Shown here: piece by piece, positions 1 through 11,898 of the stretch | Numbering within the stretch: the first letter of the stretch is position 1 | Layout: each line of letters opens with the position of its first letter | Assembly (NCBI GenBank): GCA_013365325.1 | Contig: JABVXV010000249.1 | Coordinates: forward strand, 30,711-94,710 | From: Dipetalonema caudispina | Taxonomy: Eukaryota > Nematoda > Chromadorea > Rhabditida > Onchocercidae | Length of the DNA: 64,000 nt | Direction of reading: 5' to 3' | Made by a program: the position numbers and the translations under genes | Notes under the pieces: model-generated | Told to the model about the DNA's origin: nothing | Seen by the model: the letters and a program-made list of their open reading frames with translations, nothing else | Databases searched by the model: none

Positions 1-75
1 TGTCCCACAAATAATTAGTTGAATCAAATTGTAAGAATTGAACACGTGTGGAAAAATCCCTTGATTTTTATTTAG

Positions 76-156
76 AAAGAGCTTGATGTGCAACAGCTAA
101 TCGCACAATTTTGTGACGATGTAATGAATCCAGTGTTCAAATCAATCAGTCCTTAA
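76..156 (+). CDS. possible terminal exon of an unidentified plus-strand gene (partial)
   Basis: After a T-rich acceptor ending TTTAG at 75, 26 codons run open to a TAA at 154-156. The peptide starts KELDVQQLIAQFCDDV and has an ordinary mixed composition. Earlier exons would lie left of the window. I do not recognise the product. The exon would lie inside the first intron of the minus-strand phosphatase gene that begins at 336, so one of the two calls may be wrong, or the genes are nested on opposite strands. No obvious AATAAA follows it closely. Confidence 0.33.
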   Translation, partial: KELDVQQLIAQFCDDVMNPVFKSISP

Positions 157-255
157 AATGTGATATTTCTAATTAATGAATTCGTGGGATGTAGTCAAAA
201 CTGTCCATTAATTCGTTTCTGATGATAGTTGCAAGATTAGTAAACAAAGGCTTAC

Positions 256-336
256 CTTCTCCGTAACACAGCCAAAACCACTTAAGTACAGATAAGGCCG
301 AACTTCCGAAATATCGCATAATTTCGGGGAAACCAT
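256..336 (-). CDS. dual-specificity protein phosphatase-like, first coding exon (partial)
   Basis: Read on the minus strand, 27 codons from an ATG at 336 run to a strong donor (GTAAGC just below 256). The peptide contains ISEVRPYLYLSG followed by FGCVTEK. This resembles the first strand and turn of the DUSP14/18-type catalytic domain, which opens with a phrase like 'I-S-x-I-x-x-x-L-Y-L-S-G'. The catalytic HCxxGxxR loop would be in later exons beyond the left edge, so activity cannot be judged. The frame also stays open upstream to an acceptor-like GTGTAAG near 361, so the true start could be earlier. A plus-strand candidate exon lies at 76-156, inside what would be intron 1. Confidence 0.5.
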
Positions 337-2182
337 CGACTGATGTAATTCTGTGATTTGCTCCTTACACGATCATATATCCATTCAAACGGTGAGTTTT
401 AACTTCGTTTTAATTTTCGTGTAATACTTGTTTAGTACCAGACAGCCTTTGACTTGAAAATGACAAAATAATCTATATTAATACATGTCTATATTTATTT
501 AATTGCGATTATGTGATGAACGGGAACTATGAAAGAGATTTATACAATACTAAAACAGCTGTCAACAGTGATAGCAGTAAAATCAATGGAATTGTTTCTA
601 TTGCTTCTGGAAAAGAAGCAAACAAGTATGAGAGTAAAAAAAGATTACTGCTCACATAGATTACAAACATCAAACTGTTATAAAATGAAACGACTTGGCG
701 TAATGTCATTAACCATGGACGAGCAATTCCTTAAGTTTCTGCGGAAAAGTTGGAAATTCTGAATATTTGCACATCAGTAAAGCTAATCGAAAAACATCCT
801 TAAAAACAGCCTATCTCTTAATTCTCTTCTTTCAATACAGATGAAGCAGCTCTTACTACGCCTGTATAATATGTATGATAAGAAATTTTTAACCATGTTC
901 AGAAAAGCTAAAAAGATGAAATTTTCAAAAAGAACTCTGAGGACATTCGGGAAAAGATTTTCCTAGGAAGTTATAAGCGCTTTCCTGCTGATTTCCTCAT
1001 CTTCAAAGACAGATCGATAACTTCTCCTTGGTTAATCTGAATTTACTTACCTTACATTCAGGTCTAGCAAGATAAAACTGATACGAGTTGATCAACCCTT
1101 TCCCTATATATGTCGCTTCCTATTCAAATGAAGGATTTTATAGCTTGAAGATTCTGCGATGGTACTCACGAAATTTGTATTTTTTGAAAAAACTTGACAG
1201 AGGGGGGAAGAAGTGTGGTTCGTTTTTAAGAGAGATCTAGTTAGATCATAAGAATAGGTACATATAATATTAGCATCCGATCGTTGAACTTCACATCCAC
1301 ATTTATATTTTATCAAAGAAAAAGATAAGATGAAGTGAGATGAGATCTTTCGACTACTAAACTATAGAAATATGAAGTGGTGACAGATATGATTAGTCTA
1401 ATATATTAAATTATAAAAAGCAAATTTCATACATACTAACAGAGAATCAAAATTTGATTTGAAAGGAATAAAATAACATATTCACATCGAAATTACCTTT
1501 GATATGTTGTAAGATCGATATGTTTCATCTTACTAAGCATTTTAAAAATTACAATTGGAGTCAAGATGTATGACAGTTATTTCCTATTAAAATATATATA
1601 ATGATCAACATAACTATATCCACAGTAGTAAAGATGGGTCTCTCTCGGTCTCTCCTGATTGAAATCAAAATGAATGATTTAAAGGAAAACGAAATTCTTC
1701 TCAGAAACATGACGGTCAAATATTCCTGAAAGTGGAGCAAAGAGGTCAAGTACTGTTGAAGATAAGAAGGAGTGAATTACTAGTGCTATTGGAGGAGGGA
1801 TTAAGTATCCCTGAGATTGGGAAGAAAGTAAAGTATTCATAAGCCTGAAGAAAGGTTGAGTATTCTCGAGAATAAGAATGAAGAAAGAAGTAAGAAACAA
1901 GCGAAGCATAGTTAATACCAGATTTATGAATAACTGAAAAGCAACAACAGCGCTTTACTTCATCCATACTTCGGTTCAAAGGTTACTCAAACACCTACAA
2001 CTACCAAAACATCAACACTCAGATGGAACATGACGTACGGTTCTTTACGGCACGGCCTACGTGGTTTTATCGATTTCCGAACATTTTTCAATGTTGTTTG
2101 TGGCACGCGTGGTGTAACAGTTTCTTTCTGAAGTATGAAATTTAGGTATAAATTTGAGTGAAGCGTGACACGTTGCGGTCAT
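337..2182. other. gap between the phosphatase exon and the cyclophilin gene
   Basis: AT-rich sequence with no recognisable gene. The one point of note is a 41-codon plus-strand ORF at 841-966 that starts immediately after an acceptor-like pyrimidine run ending CAATACAG. The other open frames of 60-77 codons on both strands show no familiar motif and look like chance. The last 100 bases should contain the cyclophilin promoter, but no TATA box or initiator is clear. Confidence 0.5.
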
Positions 2183-3373
2183 ATGTCGGTCACGTTGCAA
2201 ACGACATTGGGCGATATCAAAATCGAATTATACTGCGACCTATGTCCGAAGACGTGTGAAGTAAGCATTATTATCTGATTACAATAAGATAGTGACGTGT
2301 TTCATATATTTTGTACAATTCTTTTTCAAAGAGTGTATTTTGAAGGGAAAAACTACGCGTGGCTTTGTTGCATACAGAAGATTATTTACACGCCACCACA
2401 TGCGTGAGATTATACGTAATCCTATTCTGCACATGATAGCATATAATCGTATTGTATACACTTGGTTACTCTTAATGTGAATAAATTATTATGCGACCTA
2501 TCATACAGTGACACTGTGTTGCTTGTGAAAAATCATTTTTAGAAGTTTACCTGACCTATTTTAGCTCTTTTTATTTCTTACAACTAAATTACTGATTTGT
2601 AGAATTTCTTGGCATTGTGTGCAAGCGGTTACTACGATAACTGCATTTTTCATCGTAATATCAAAGATTTTATGGTGCAAACTGGTGATCCAACTGGTAC
2701 AGGTAAAGGAGGTGACAGTATTTGGGGTGGACCAATTGAAGACGAATTAAACACAGCCTTGAAGGTATCTTTTCTGCTATAATGTGGCTCATTTTGTTTA
2801 CTTGTTTTCATGTTCGCTTCATTCATTTTGTATCAACTTTTATGATGTTCCTTAATGTTTGAGCTTTAGTAGTAAAAAGTATGTTTTTCACATCCTAATA
2901 TATCATTGTAGCACGACGCCAGGGGCGTTGTATCTATGGCTGGTAACGGACCAAATACTAGTCGATCGCAATTTTTCATCACGTACGCAAAACATCCAAC
3001 ATTAGATTTGAAATATACTATTTTTGGACGGTTTGTTTTGGCTTATTGCAATCTTTAGATCCGCTATGTGAGGTTTTTTTAATGTTTCTTTTTTTTCTTT
3101 TCTTTCCATATGCATCATGCTTACTTGGTAAAAGAAATATACATATGTTTTATATTTAAGAAGCAGATCAAAAGATTCCTGTCGTTCTCTTTGCTTGTGC
3201 GGTAAAGAGCAATTAAATTTCATATAATTTGCAGCGTAATAGACGGATTTGACATATTGGACGAGTTGGAAAAAGTCAAAGTTGACGCTAAATATCGGCC
3301 AGTTGTTGAACAGAAAATTCGAAATGTTGTCATCCATGCTAATCCGATTGCCGATATGGCGACCAATTCCTAA
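2183..3373 (+). CDS. PPIL3: PPIL3-type cyclophilin (peptidyl-prolyl cis-trans isomerase)
   Basis: Four exons: 2183-2260, 2603-2764, 2912-3030 and 3235-3373. All introns are GT-AG and phases match. The product is about 165 residues, close to the 161 of human PPIL3, a single cyclophilin domain with no extension. Visible family motifs are [19 protein letters not shown] (with the catalytic Arg of the FHR motif), SQFFITY and the C-terminal [13 protein letters not shown] and IHANPIAD. Where cyclophilin A has the cyclosporin-contacting Trp, this protein has Tyr (LDLKYTIFG), as PPIL3 proteins do, so weak drug binding is expected. PPIL3 is a spliceosome-associated nuclear cyclophilin in other animals; the C. 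elegans counterpart is probably cyn-10. The last exon overlaps the start of the next gene's reading frame. Confidence 0.93.
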
Positions 3374-4698
3374 AATTATTTGTTTGAGTCGCGTTTCAAC
3401 ACACAATATTGCATATCATCATTTTACTTTCGCTTCTTCACGGCGAACAAAAAATAGATTAACAAGTTTTTATCTCACAAATAGCATTATATTACGGCAC
3501 TTAACCGATGCAAAAGATGAGAAGTCAATGAGATCCGACGAAAGGTATTCCATCGAGGTAGAAAAACAAATGGATTTGGAAAGAATTCGAAAAATGCAAA
3601 AATATTTCGAGCAGTATACTGAGGAATACGTTGAAATGGAAACTGAGTCGGGAATTCCATGTGAAATTACCAGGAAATCAGGTAGGTGGTGTTTGATTTT
3701 TCACTTTAAATTCGACACCAGTCAAGATCGATTCAGTATTTGAGAACGAATGATATGTTTTAAAACAGACGTGTTCGTTAGGGTAGTCGGAAAGGTGGAA
3801 TTGATGTTTGTCATATTATTATTATTAACGATTTTTCTGTTTTCATCCATTATGATTATATATTTAATCTTATTTCGTGTAGTATACATCGTCTAAATTT
3901 TCTTTAACTGTTTTACTTATTGCAGATCGCTTACGCCAACGTCTTGAACCTTTACTAAACTTCGAGCAAGATTCTTTATCAAGTCCGTTTAGTGTGAGAG
4001 AGATTGTGGACATAATGCGAGCCGAACGCGCCGAAGATATCATTTGTATCAAAGTGCCTATCACTGACACACACGACAGATGTGTTATTATTTGTACTCC
4101 TCATAATATGAGGCACGGTGAAGCTATGGTGCTTGCTATACGAAAATGTTTCAAGCTTAAGACCAATTGCCAGGTTTGTTATGTTGTATTCCTATCTCAT
4201 TTCTGTGGTTCAGTTTTTCACGAATTGAAATACAAACTGACTTCGTAAGATAGTTTTGTAGAGATTTAAATAGGAATTGATTTCACTTTGTTTTTTTTTA
4301 TAATACAAATGAAGAAATAGACTTGCTTTTCCATCTCTCTTAATTCAACGAATAATTTTGTGCGAATTTGAAAGTAATAAGGAACTTTTGGAAGATGCAT
4401 TTCTGTTAACTGCTGTAACAAATCATTTGTTTGCTTATTGCCACTAACCTTTTATTATGGATGATCCTAAGAATTTCTGAAAGAAGAACTTTTCCATTTT
4501 AAGGTGCAGCCGCCGAAAAAAGCGAAAGTTGGTCGATGGTTGTGTTACACTTTCGAAGGTATTTCAGTACATATAATGACCCGCGAGGCGCGACTCAAGT
4601 ATGATCTTGAAAGCCTTTGGGGCATCGGATGGATGGAAACGTTAGAGGATGAAGCCGATATTTCAAATCCAGAATTCCCTATGCCTGCTGCTAGTTAG
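3324..4698 (+). CDS. MALSU1: mitochondrial ribosome assembly/silencing factor, MALSU1 (RsfS/Iojap family)
   Basis: Three exons: 3324-3681, 3926-4173 and 4504-4698, about 266 residues. Residues from about 120 carry the RsfS/Iojap domain: VREIVDIMRAERAEDIICIK, then the HNMRHGEAMVLAIRK helix, then GRWLCYTFEGISVHIM and a C-terminal LKYDLESLWGI. MALSU1 binds the large mitoribosomal subunit (uL14m) during assembly. The first 60 or so residues are rich in Arg, Ser and hydrophobics with almost no acids, as expected of a mitochondrial presequence. I chose ATG 3324 because it is the first ATG after the cyclophilin exon-4 acceptor (3234) and is in this frame. An ATG at 3339 is a close alternative. Exon 3 has two possible acceptors, at 4503 or 4509, differing by two codons. 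The frame overlaps the cyclophilin CDS by 50 bases. Confidence 0.85.
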
Positions 4699-4731
4699 CC
4701 TGTTTTTTTGTTTCTTGTATGTTGATAAACG

Positions 4732-4737
4732 AATAAA
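4732..4737 (+). terminator. polyadenylation signal AATAAA for the MALSU1 homologue
   Basis: AATAAA lies 34 bases after the TAG at 4696-4698, a normal spacing for a short nematode 3' UTR. It is probably the shared 3' end of the cyclophilin/MALSU1 unit, since none is seen between the two genes. Confidence 0.65.
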
Positions 4738-7700
4738 TTTTGACCGAAACTAATATGCTTCGTTTGAATATGAAGAATGCAAAGTTCGGTTTCTCATGCT
4801 ACGCCTTAATAATATTTGACAAATGTAAGAATGCGGACATCTATTATTTTAGTTTAAAATAACTGAGAAGTTAGCGGTCATACATGTTTTGGCTATTTTA
4901 TTGTTTATGTTAAGGAGAAAAAGTAGAACTGCAACTATATATCACTATGATTTATTTGTTATTTTGATGAAATGGAAATATTTTACCTATGTTAATTTCG
5001 AAGTTGTTATCACGGCTGGGTGAAATTCATCTCTTACTTCGATTTTGCTTTCTGACTTTTTTCGATTTTCACAAAAAAAAGAAAGATGGGACGAAACGCG
5101 GTGTTACTAATATGGTATTGAGAAGAATGCATTTTGCTAATTTAAATGAAAAAAGTGCAGTTTGATATGCCTGATGAATGAAACTTTCGAGTGCTGTAGA
5201 GTTCGTTAATTGAGAAGTGTGGTGTACCTGGCATGAGATAAGGACTTATTAACGGAGCAAGCATCAGAGTTTTATCCATAAACAGTATAAAAATCAAAAA
5301 TGTACTTATCTATTCTGACATCATTTCATTTTTCAAGTGGTTTTCAAGTAGTAAAAAAACATTTGGTTTGTGGATTCTTTTCTTATTAAGCCTGAGATCC
5401 GACTTTATAATTGTTGGCAAATTATTTAAACTTTTTTAATCTCGTCAATGATGAAATTTCGTTCTTCCCCACTGTTTTAAAATTGTTTCTATCTTCATCT
5501 ATTGCTGTAGAGAAACAAAAAACATTACTAAAATATAAACATAAATTGTAACATGATGAAATGTGATGTGCAAACAAATACATTGAATTTTCTTTCTATC
5601 ACTGACGGATTGAAAAAAGTTTTTTGAAAAAGTTTGAGAATTGTGTTAAACCAGGAGGAGAAAAGTGGGGGATGGAGGTGGCAGAAAAGGAATGAAATAT
5701 TCACGAGCTTTTAAGAATAGTATTGATTTGAAAATTTTATTACACTTCTAATAGCTGTGCAATCGGATTTTTCGAATTTTCATGTACGCAATCTTTAACA
5801 AAGAAGAGAGTGCAGTAATAAAATGAAATGTGAAAAATCGAAAAAGGGAAGAATTGGACAGTTTGGATATGTTTGTATTATTTGCAATTTATTGTTTCTT
5901 CATTATTATCAACTAAACTTTGTGAATTTTCAAGTCGTTTTCATTCCTCCCACTGCAAAGAAAAAATTAAATTGAGGAATTTATGTGTACCTAGGTGTGT
6001 ATATTGTCGCATAAATGGGAGGTTTTGATATTATCAAAGAGAAAGTCTTCAAAGAATTTTGAGAAACAAATATCAACGGTAATCTTTCTTTGCCATTGAT
6101 GTAATCATGATTCTAGTATGAATCCTTATATTTACATGAAGAAGGAAAAAGCAACAACTGAATGGGAGAATAATCGTTTTGCTATGATTATGATTCCTAG
6201 TAGGGCAATATTTAACTGTTTATTGAGTGAAAAATTAGAATTCTTTAACACTGTTATTGAGTTTTTTCAATTCTTCGTGGTGTGTCTCCAGCCAGCAACG
6301 TGTTACTTTATTTTTAATCTTCGAATTTTTCGTAGGATGAAGGAAAGTTGACTTTCGTTGCCTACTTTTCTGCTAAGGCAGTACAAGATCACTGAATAGT
6401 GTTTGCCATGCTGATAAAATATTTTGAAAATCAAATGAAAGATGTGAAATACCTGCTAGAATTATTTAATTAATATGTTTTCCGGTCGAGTGTGCGTTGA
6501 ATGTGATTATGCAAAACATATATTATGAAATGTACACTATGATAGTCGTACTAACAGGGAACCGTTTTGTTGTCCTTCATATTTCCTTCTCTACTGTCCG
6601 GAAATGCATATCACTTTTGACTTTTGAATGCAGATTTTTAAATTTAAAAGTAAATAAATTTTTAAAGCGGGGATTTTCACTCCGAATATTTTTAAGATTT
6701 TTTGGAAGCTACAAATATTTTGTAATCTTTATTTTCATTGTATTCTCTTGAATGTTTTCAGCTTTGTTGCTGTTTACAATATTTTAAAAGGAATTAAAAT
6801 CAAAACATTTTGATGAAAGTAATGGTTTCCCGAGTAAGAAGGACTTGGCATAAATGATTTATTGATTAGTAAATCATTGATTAATCTACTGAAATCATCT
6901 TAACATCTTTATCTTCCCTTACCTCACCCCGAATACTGAGATGATTAACTTTCTGAACATCGATCGGTATCTTTGATCTGTATGATATATCCAGCTGTAC
7001 TTCCTAGTATTATATTATAAATCAGTGAGTTCTCTCGATATCACATAACTATAAAGTTGGGAGAACTTCCGCTGGAATGCTTCAAGTGATGGATTTCGTT
7101 ACAAGTAAAGAGATTAGAAGTAACTGTGTGATGAAAAGTGAAGCAAGGGAAGAATCAAAAGGTCAAAAGGTGTCAGAGTGTAACTATTAACTACCAGAAT
7201 GTTGTTCTATAGAAAAAGCAATGGGAAAAATAATATCAGTATCTTTTCCGTCTGGTAAGACTGCTTTGATTGACTTCTTAAATGGGACCATTGGCTTGAT
7301 ATTTTTAATTTATTAGGCTCTTCAGGGTGATGGTATGTCAAGTAGTAGTACTGCAATTCGTTATTGCTCCTTTAAGAAAGTTCACCTTATGCTTCCTTTA
7401 TGGCTTATTGAATTTGTTTTAGTTTAAAGTTTGAACTTCTCCTCCAACAAATTTTATTGTATATAGTTTCTCAAAAGATTTCTGTAAAAGATTCTTATGA
7501 GTTCTGCTCGTTAAAATTTAAATTAACCTTTCATTTGGCCTCTATTTCTTTTCACAACTATCAATTAAAACAATTAGGGAATGATATATGATCATTCAGT
7601 AAGTACAGTCATGTGCTGCAAATATAAATAATGAATTGGAAAGTTTTTCCAAATATTTCGAAAGACACATATTAGTTGAGGGAATCATTCGGTTCGACTC

Positions 7701-10700
7701 ATTAACATCGATCGAATTATTGGAGGATTAAGTGAAACAATCGTAACGATACAGGGTGATTTCCCTGTTGTTGTGTTTATTTTGTAATTAATTTGATATA
7801 TTATTGAATTCATTGCAGTATTTTTCACTTATATTCAAAATGCATAGTTACTCGTTGCAGCTTCTCTTTTATGGTCATTTCTAGTGAAAAAAAAAAATGA
7901 AGTTTTGTTAATTTGTAAATTTGGTAAGTCCCTTTCAAAGGATAATGTGATAAGCTCTTTTCCGAGAATTATGGCAAATTAGGGATTACCTTTTTGTCCT
8001 TTATACTACTAATAAAATGAGAAGGACGTGAAGTGAAGGTAGTAGTTGAGACGTTAATGACATGCTGTATAGTTGCTTTAATCCAAAAATGATATACAGA
8101 GATGTATATCGTCCTCAAAAACTGAGAGAAAGGTTACGTTGGCAAGAGAAACATTATTACATCATGCATTCATCATTTCAAATATCTGCCAAGAAGTGGG
8201 AGCCATTATTATTTCTCTGGCACTTTATATTACTTCTGGCCATAAAATAAAATGGGGTACACATGAAAAAGGCGAAATTGTCGGATTCGTCATTCAACAC
8301 ATTCACTTTAGTTCAACATTTTCCCAAATTCCATACCTTTTCGGATTTGCTGTCGTGTGACTCTTACAGCACTACATTATTGTGATATTACATTCGCAGA
8401 TATACTTTTTATTACTTTACAATTTTCGTAACTATTTTTTTAATTTTATTACTTTTTCAGTAAGTTCTATATATTATTTTATACTTCATCAGTTCTGCAG
8501 ATTTAATAATTTCATATTTGGTTTAGTATGAAATTTACTAAAAAAAATTTAATGTTTTATTTATTTTAGAAAAATAACTCATGTCAATTCAATAAATTTA
8601 ATAAATTTTATACAAAATTTTGCATTGTTGATTTCATTATCCATTCAAAAGATTCAATATTTGTCGAAAGCCGAACAATATGAATTTGATTCTGGAAGAT
8701 ATGAACTGAAAAATCAACTTTGTTCTAGCTGAATATGGCAAATAAAATTATTATAGTTATGTAGAGATAATTCCGCAAATCCATTCCATGAATTCAATAT
8801 TGTTTTTTCCTTTTTGGCATATCTATTCATTCTTTCTCTTTTCTGCTCTTTAATCCATTTCAATCCAATGGAGATCACTTGCAAATGTGAAATTTCGCTG
8901 GGCTAAAAATTTCATTTCGTAGTGGAAACAATAAATTGAGCAGTTGAATGGAAGCTCTCACCATGTTTCCTTCAGTTTGTTAGCATATTTTCACTTTACT
9001 CCGATTATTTTCGCTTCCATCAATCACTTTGAATGACAAATTGCACAATTTGTGAATGGTAAACGATGCCATTGAAGGTGAATATACCTCATAGAGGTTG
9101 ACATGGCAAGATGAAATGACAGTTTTGAATATCATTTCTTCTTTCTATTCTGTTTGAAGTCTTTAATTATATCATGCAAAGAGGAAGAAAAGGAAAGGTA
9201 AAAAAAGATGAAATGGCATTTTGTTAGGCACAATGCTTTTTAATTTTGATCCCTGCAATCAATAAGAAGAAAGAGAAACAGTAGAAGATGAAAATATTTG
9301 GCGTCCTTAATAGGCTGGTTGTAGTCCTGCATTGTTGTGAGTGATTCATTATTTTTGGTGAGTAGAAGATGTGCTTTTCAGAATACTTTACTGAATTCAG
9401 GTCATATTCTAAATAACTAAGTTTAAATAATTTCTTATGAAATGTAATCTAATGTCATGTCACATTTGATAGCTATCAGCATACTGTTTTTTTAAGACAG
9501 TTATCTTAATTTCTGTTTAAAATTAATTAAGATAAATTTCAGATTGATATTCAATCAATACCATGACCTGCAACATTAACTCGTGTATTATTATTATTGT
9601 TGGTTAACAGGATGATAAGAATAACAGTGACCATTAGAGTCCTCTATAAATGACCCAAAAAGTTGTTGGGATAAGTAGTAAGTCAAATAAACAACTCATT
9701 ACTGCGAAACTTTTTTAATAAAACTCGAGCAATTAACATAAATGATTTTTGAATCATTCAATGTCACATTGAGTTTTCCATCTTTCTTTGAGGATCTTTT
9801 TGCTTCTAATGAAAGGCTTTAAACGACATTTTTCCATGCCGTAAATAAGTTCCATCTCGACTTCGGAAAAAATGCAATGCTATCAACATTGGAAGAGATA
9901 GGATCATCACTTTAACAGATAATCAAACACTTACAGTAATCCTAGTCATGGCCAGTTCATTGAAGTGTTTTAAAATAGTGATTATCAATGACCGTTTGAA
10001 TTTGTGCTTAAAGAAATGGATGAATGATTTAATGATTTCATTGTTTAATTTTCGAAGTTTTTCTCAGTAGTAGCAACAACAACAACAGTCGTCGATTGAT
10101 TTTGTTAATGGTTTCTGTACTTTTGCTGGATCGGTTTACCACGAATTCCACTTCATTGAAAAAAAAAATCGTGATTCTGAATTTCACGCTAAACAGATTT
10201 ACTTGCAAAAAATAAATCTGTTCGCGCAAAATGCAACTGTTACAAATAGTGATAATTTGCGAAATGCAAAATGATCATTTTTTTTTTGAATTTTCAAGAA
10301 GGAACTTTGTTAATTAATCTAATTCATGAGTTTCTATCTTCAGCTATATGAAAACATAAATTTCATACATGAAATTTTCAGTTCACCAACAAATTTTTAG
10401 ACGTGAAAAGTAATCAAATCTATACATTTTATTCACTAAATTATTTCACTTCTTAATCGTTTATCTATTTATATATTACGGAATTCACAGAAAGCATTAA
10501 TTTTTTAGTCACGGGACCATCAAATTGTTGTCCACCAATGAAATGGTCATTTGCAACTTGCAGAACACTTTGCACTGTGCCTGGAAATATTCCGTTTGCC
10601 GTAAGAATATTTCGACTTAGACCGAGAAATAACCTTTTTTTCTGGATGCCATAGTTCGATCTCTGCTGTGGTTATTTTAATCGAAATATCAATCTAACAC

Positions 10701-11898
10701 AAGCCAATGATGACACTGTGTCTTCCAACTTCATTTGATGCTTATCTTATTGTGTTTCAGTGACACTATTTGACCTTTACATATTTTGATCGTGATCATA
10801 ATTAATGATCGCCATACCAACAAAGAGAATTATTTTGAAAAAGATTTGTGGATTTCTCGCTTAAATCATCTCAGAAAAATTGCATGCGAACCAAAAAACG
10901 ATTGCGCTAAATTGTCCTACTTGCAATAGCAGCTATTAGAAGTGAGACGTTTTGAAAACGTTGGAAGAGAGATCAAAGAGGTAAGGCAATGCAAGAATAA
11001 CATCGTAAATCAAGTCTGTAGGATGAAATCCGTTGTTCATACAAGAAGAAATAGGGACATTTTCGGATTTTGATTGGCAGCTGAAAACTAGCAAGTTGAT
11101 AATTTTCTGCTTCGCACAAAATTAAGTATTAAATGATCAAATTAATTACTCTATGATTTTGTTTTCAGATTTACCCAACCACATTATTATTTTTTTATAA
11201 GTTTCAGTTTGATAGAATGATTCATCTGTTATTCATATTTCGTTCCTCTTTGATCCATAACTCTCGAATGAACTTAATTTTTAAAGTGTCTTAAAACTGA
11301 AATCAAGAAATGCTGTTTGGGTTCAGGCCAAAAAGTCTGAACAACTGGCATAATATCCATGTGAGAAACATTATTACCAATTAAGCCTTCGCAGATTTCC
11401 ACAATAACGGGAAACTGACACCGAAATCTCTCATTTGTCTAAGCAGGTTTCATTTTCGTATTTCTTTTTTTTCCTTGAAAATTTTCATTTATATAGGTAA
11501 TGGTTTCAGCTTATCGTTTCATACATTCTCTTTTTATAGTAATAACATGCAAGCACTATGGATTACATAATAATAATGTAGTAAAAATATATACTAAAAA
11601 GGTTTGAGCTCCCCAAAATACAAAAGTTAAAAATATATTTTTACATCAATTTTATGTCTAACTGAAAGACTGCCATTATCGCTGTCTTATATCTTTGTAG
11701 GGTAGGAGTTTCGATTTTTCAGTAGTTTTATTTGGCTTTTGTCAATTTTATCATTATTAGTAATTACTTTAGTAATCTTATCAACAATCAGTGCTTATTC
11801 TTGACCATATGATTCACTTCATGTGCTTTTGTACACTGTTGACTTTTCTAATCATATCTGATTACGATCAGTGGAACAATGTTTCCAGGTGGTTCGGG
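4738..11898. other. 7.2 kb gap upstream of the potassium channel
   Basis: AT-rich sequence without a gene I can support. Open frames up to 84 codons (6118-6351, 6497-6751, 8062-8360) have random-looking composition. The one stretch that stands out is 10465-10671, which is less AT-rich and open on both strands with splice-like borders (see findings). Promoter elements or untranslated first exons of the channel gene may lie here but cannot be picked out. Confidence 0.5.

Noticed and set aside
3002..3406. 134-codon minus-strand ORF across the cyclophilin
   Set aside because: Antisense to two well-supported coding exons and an intron; no motif.
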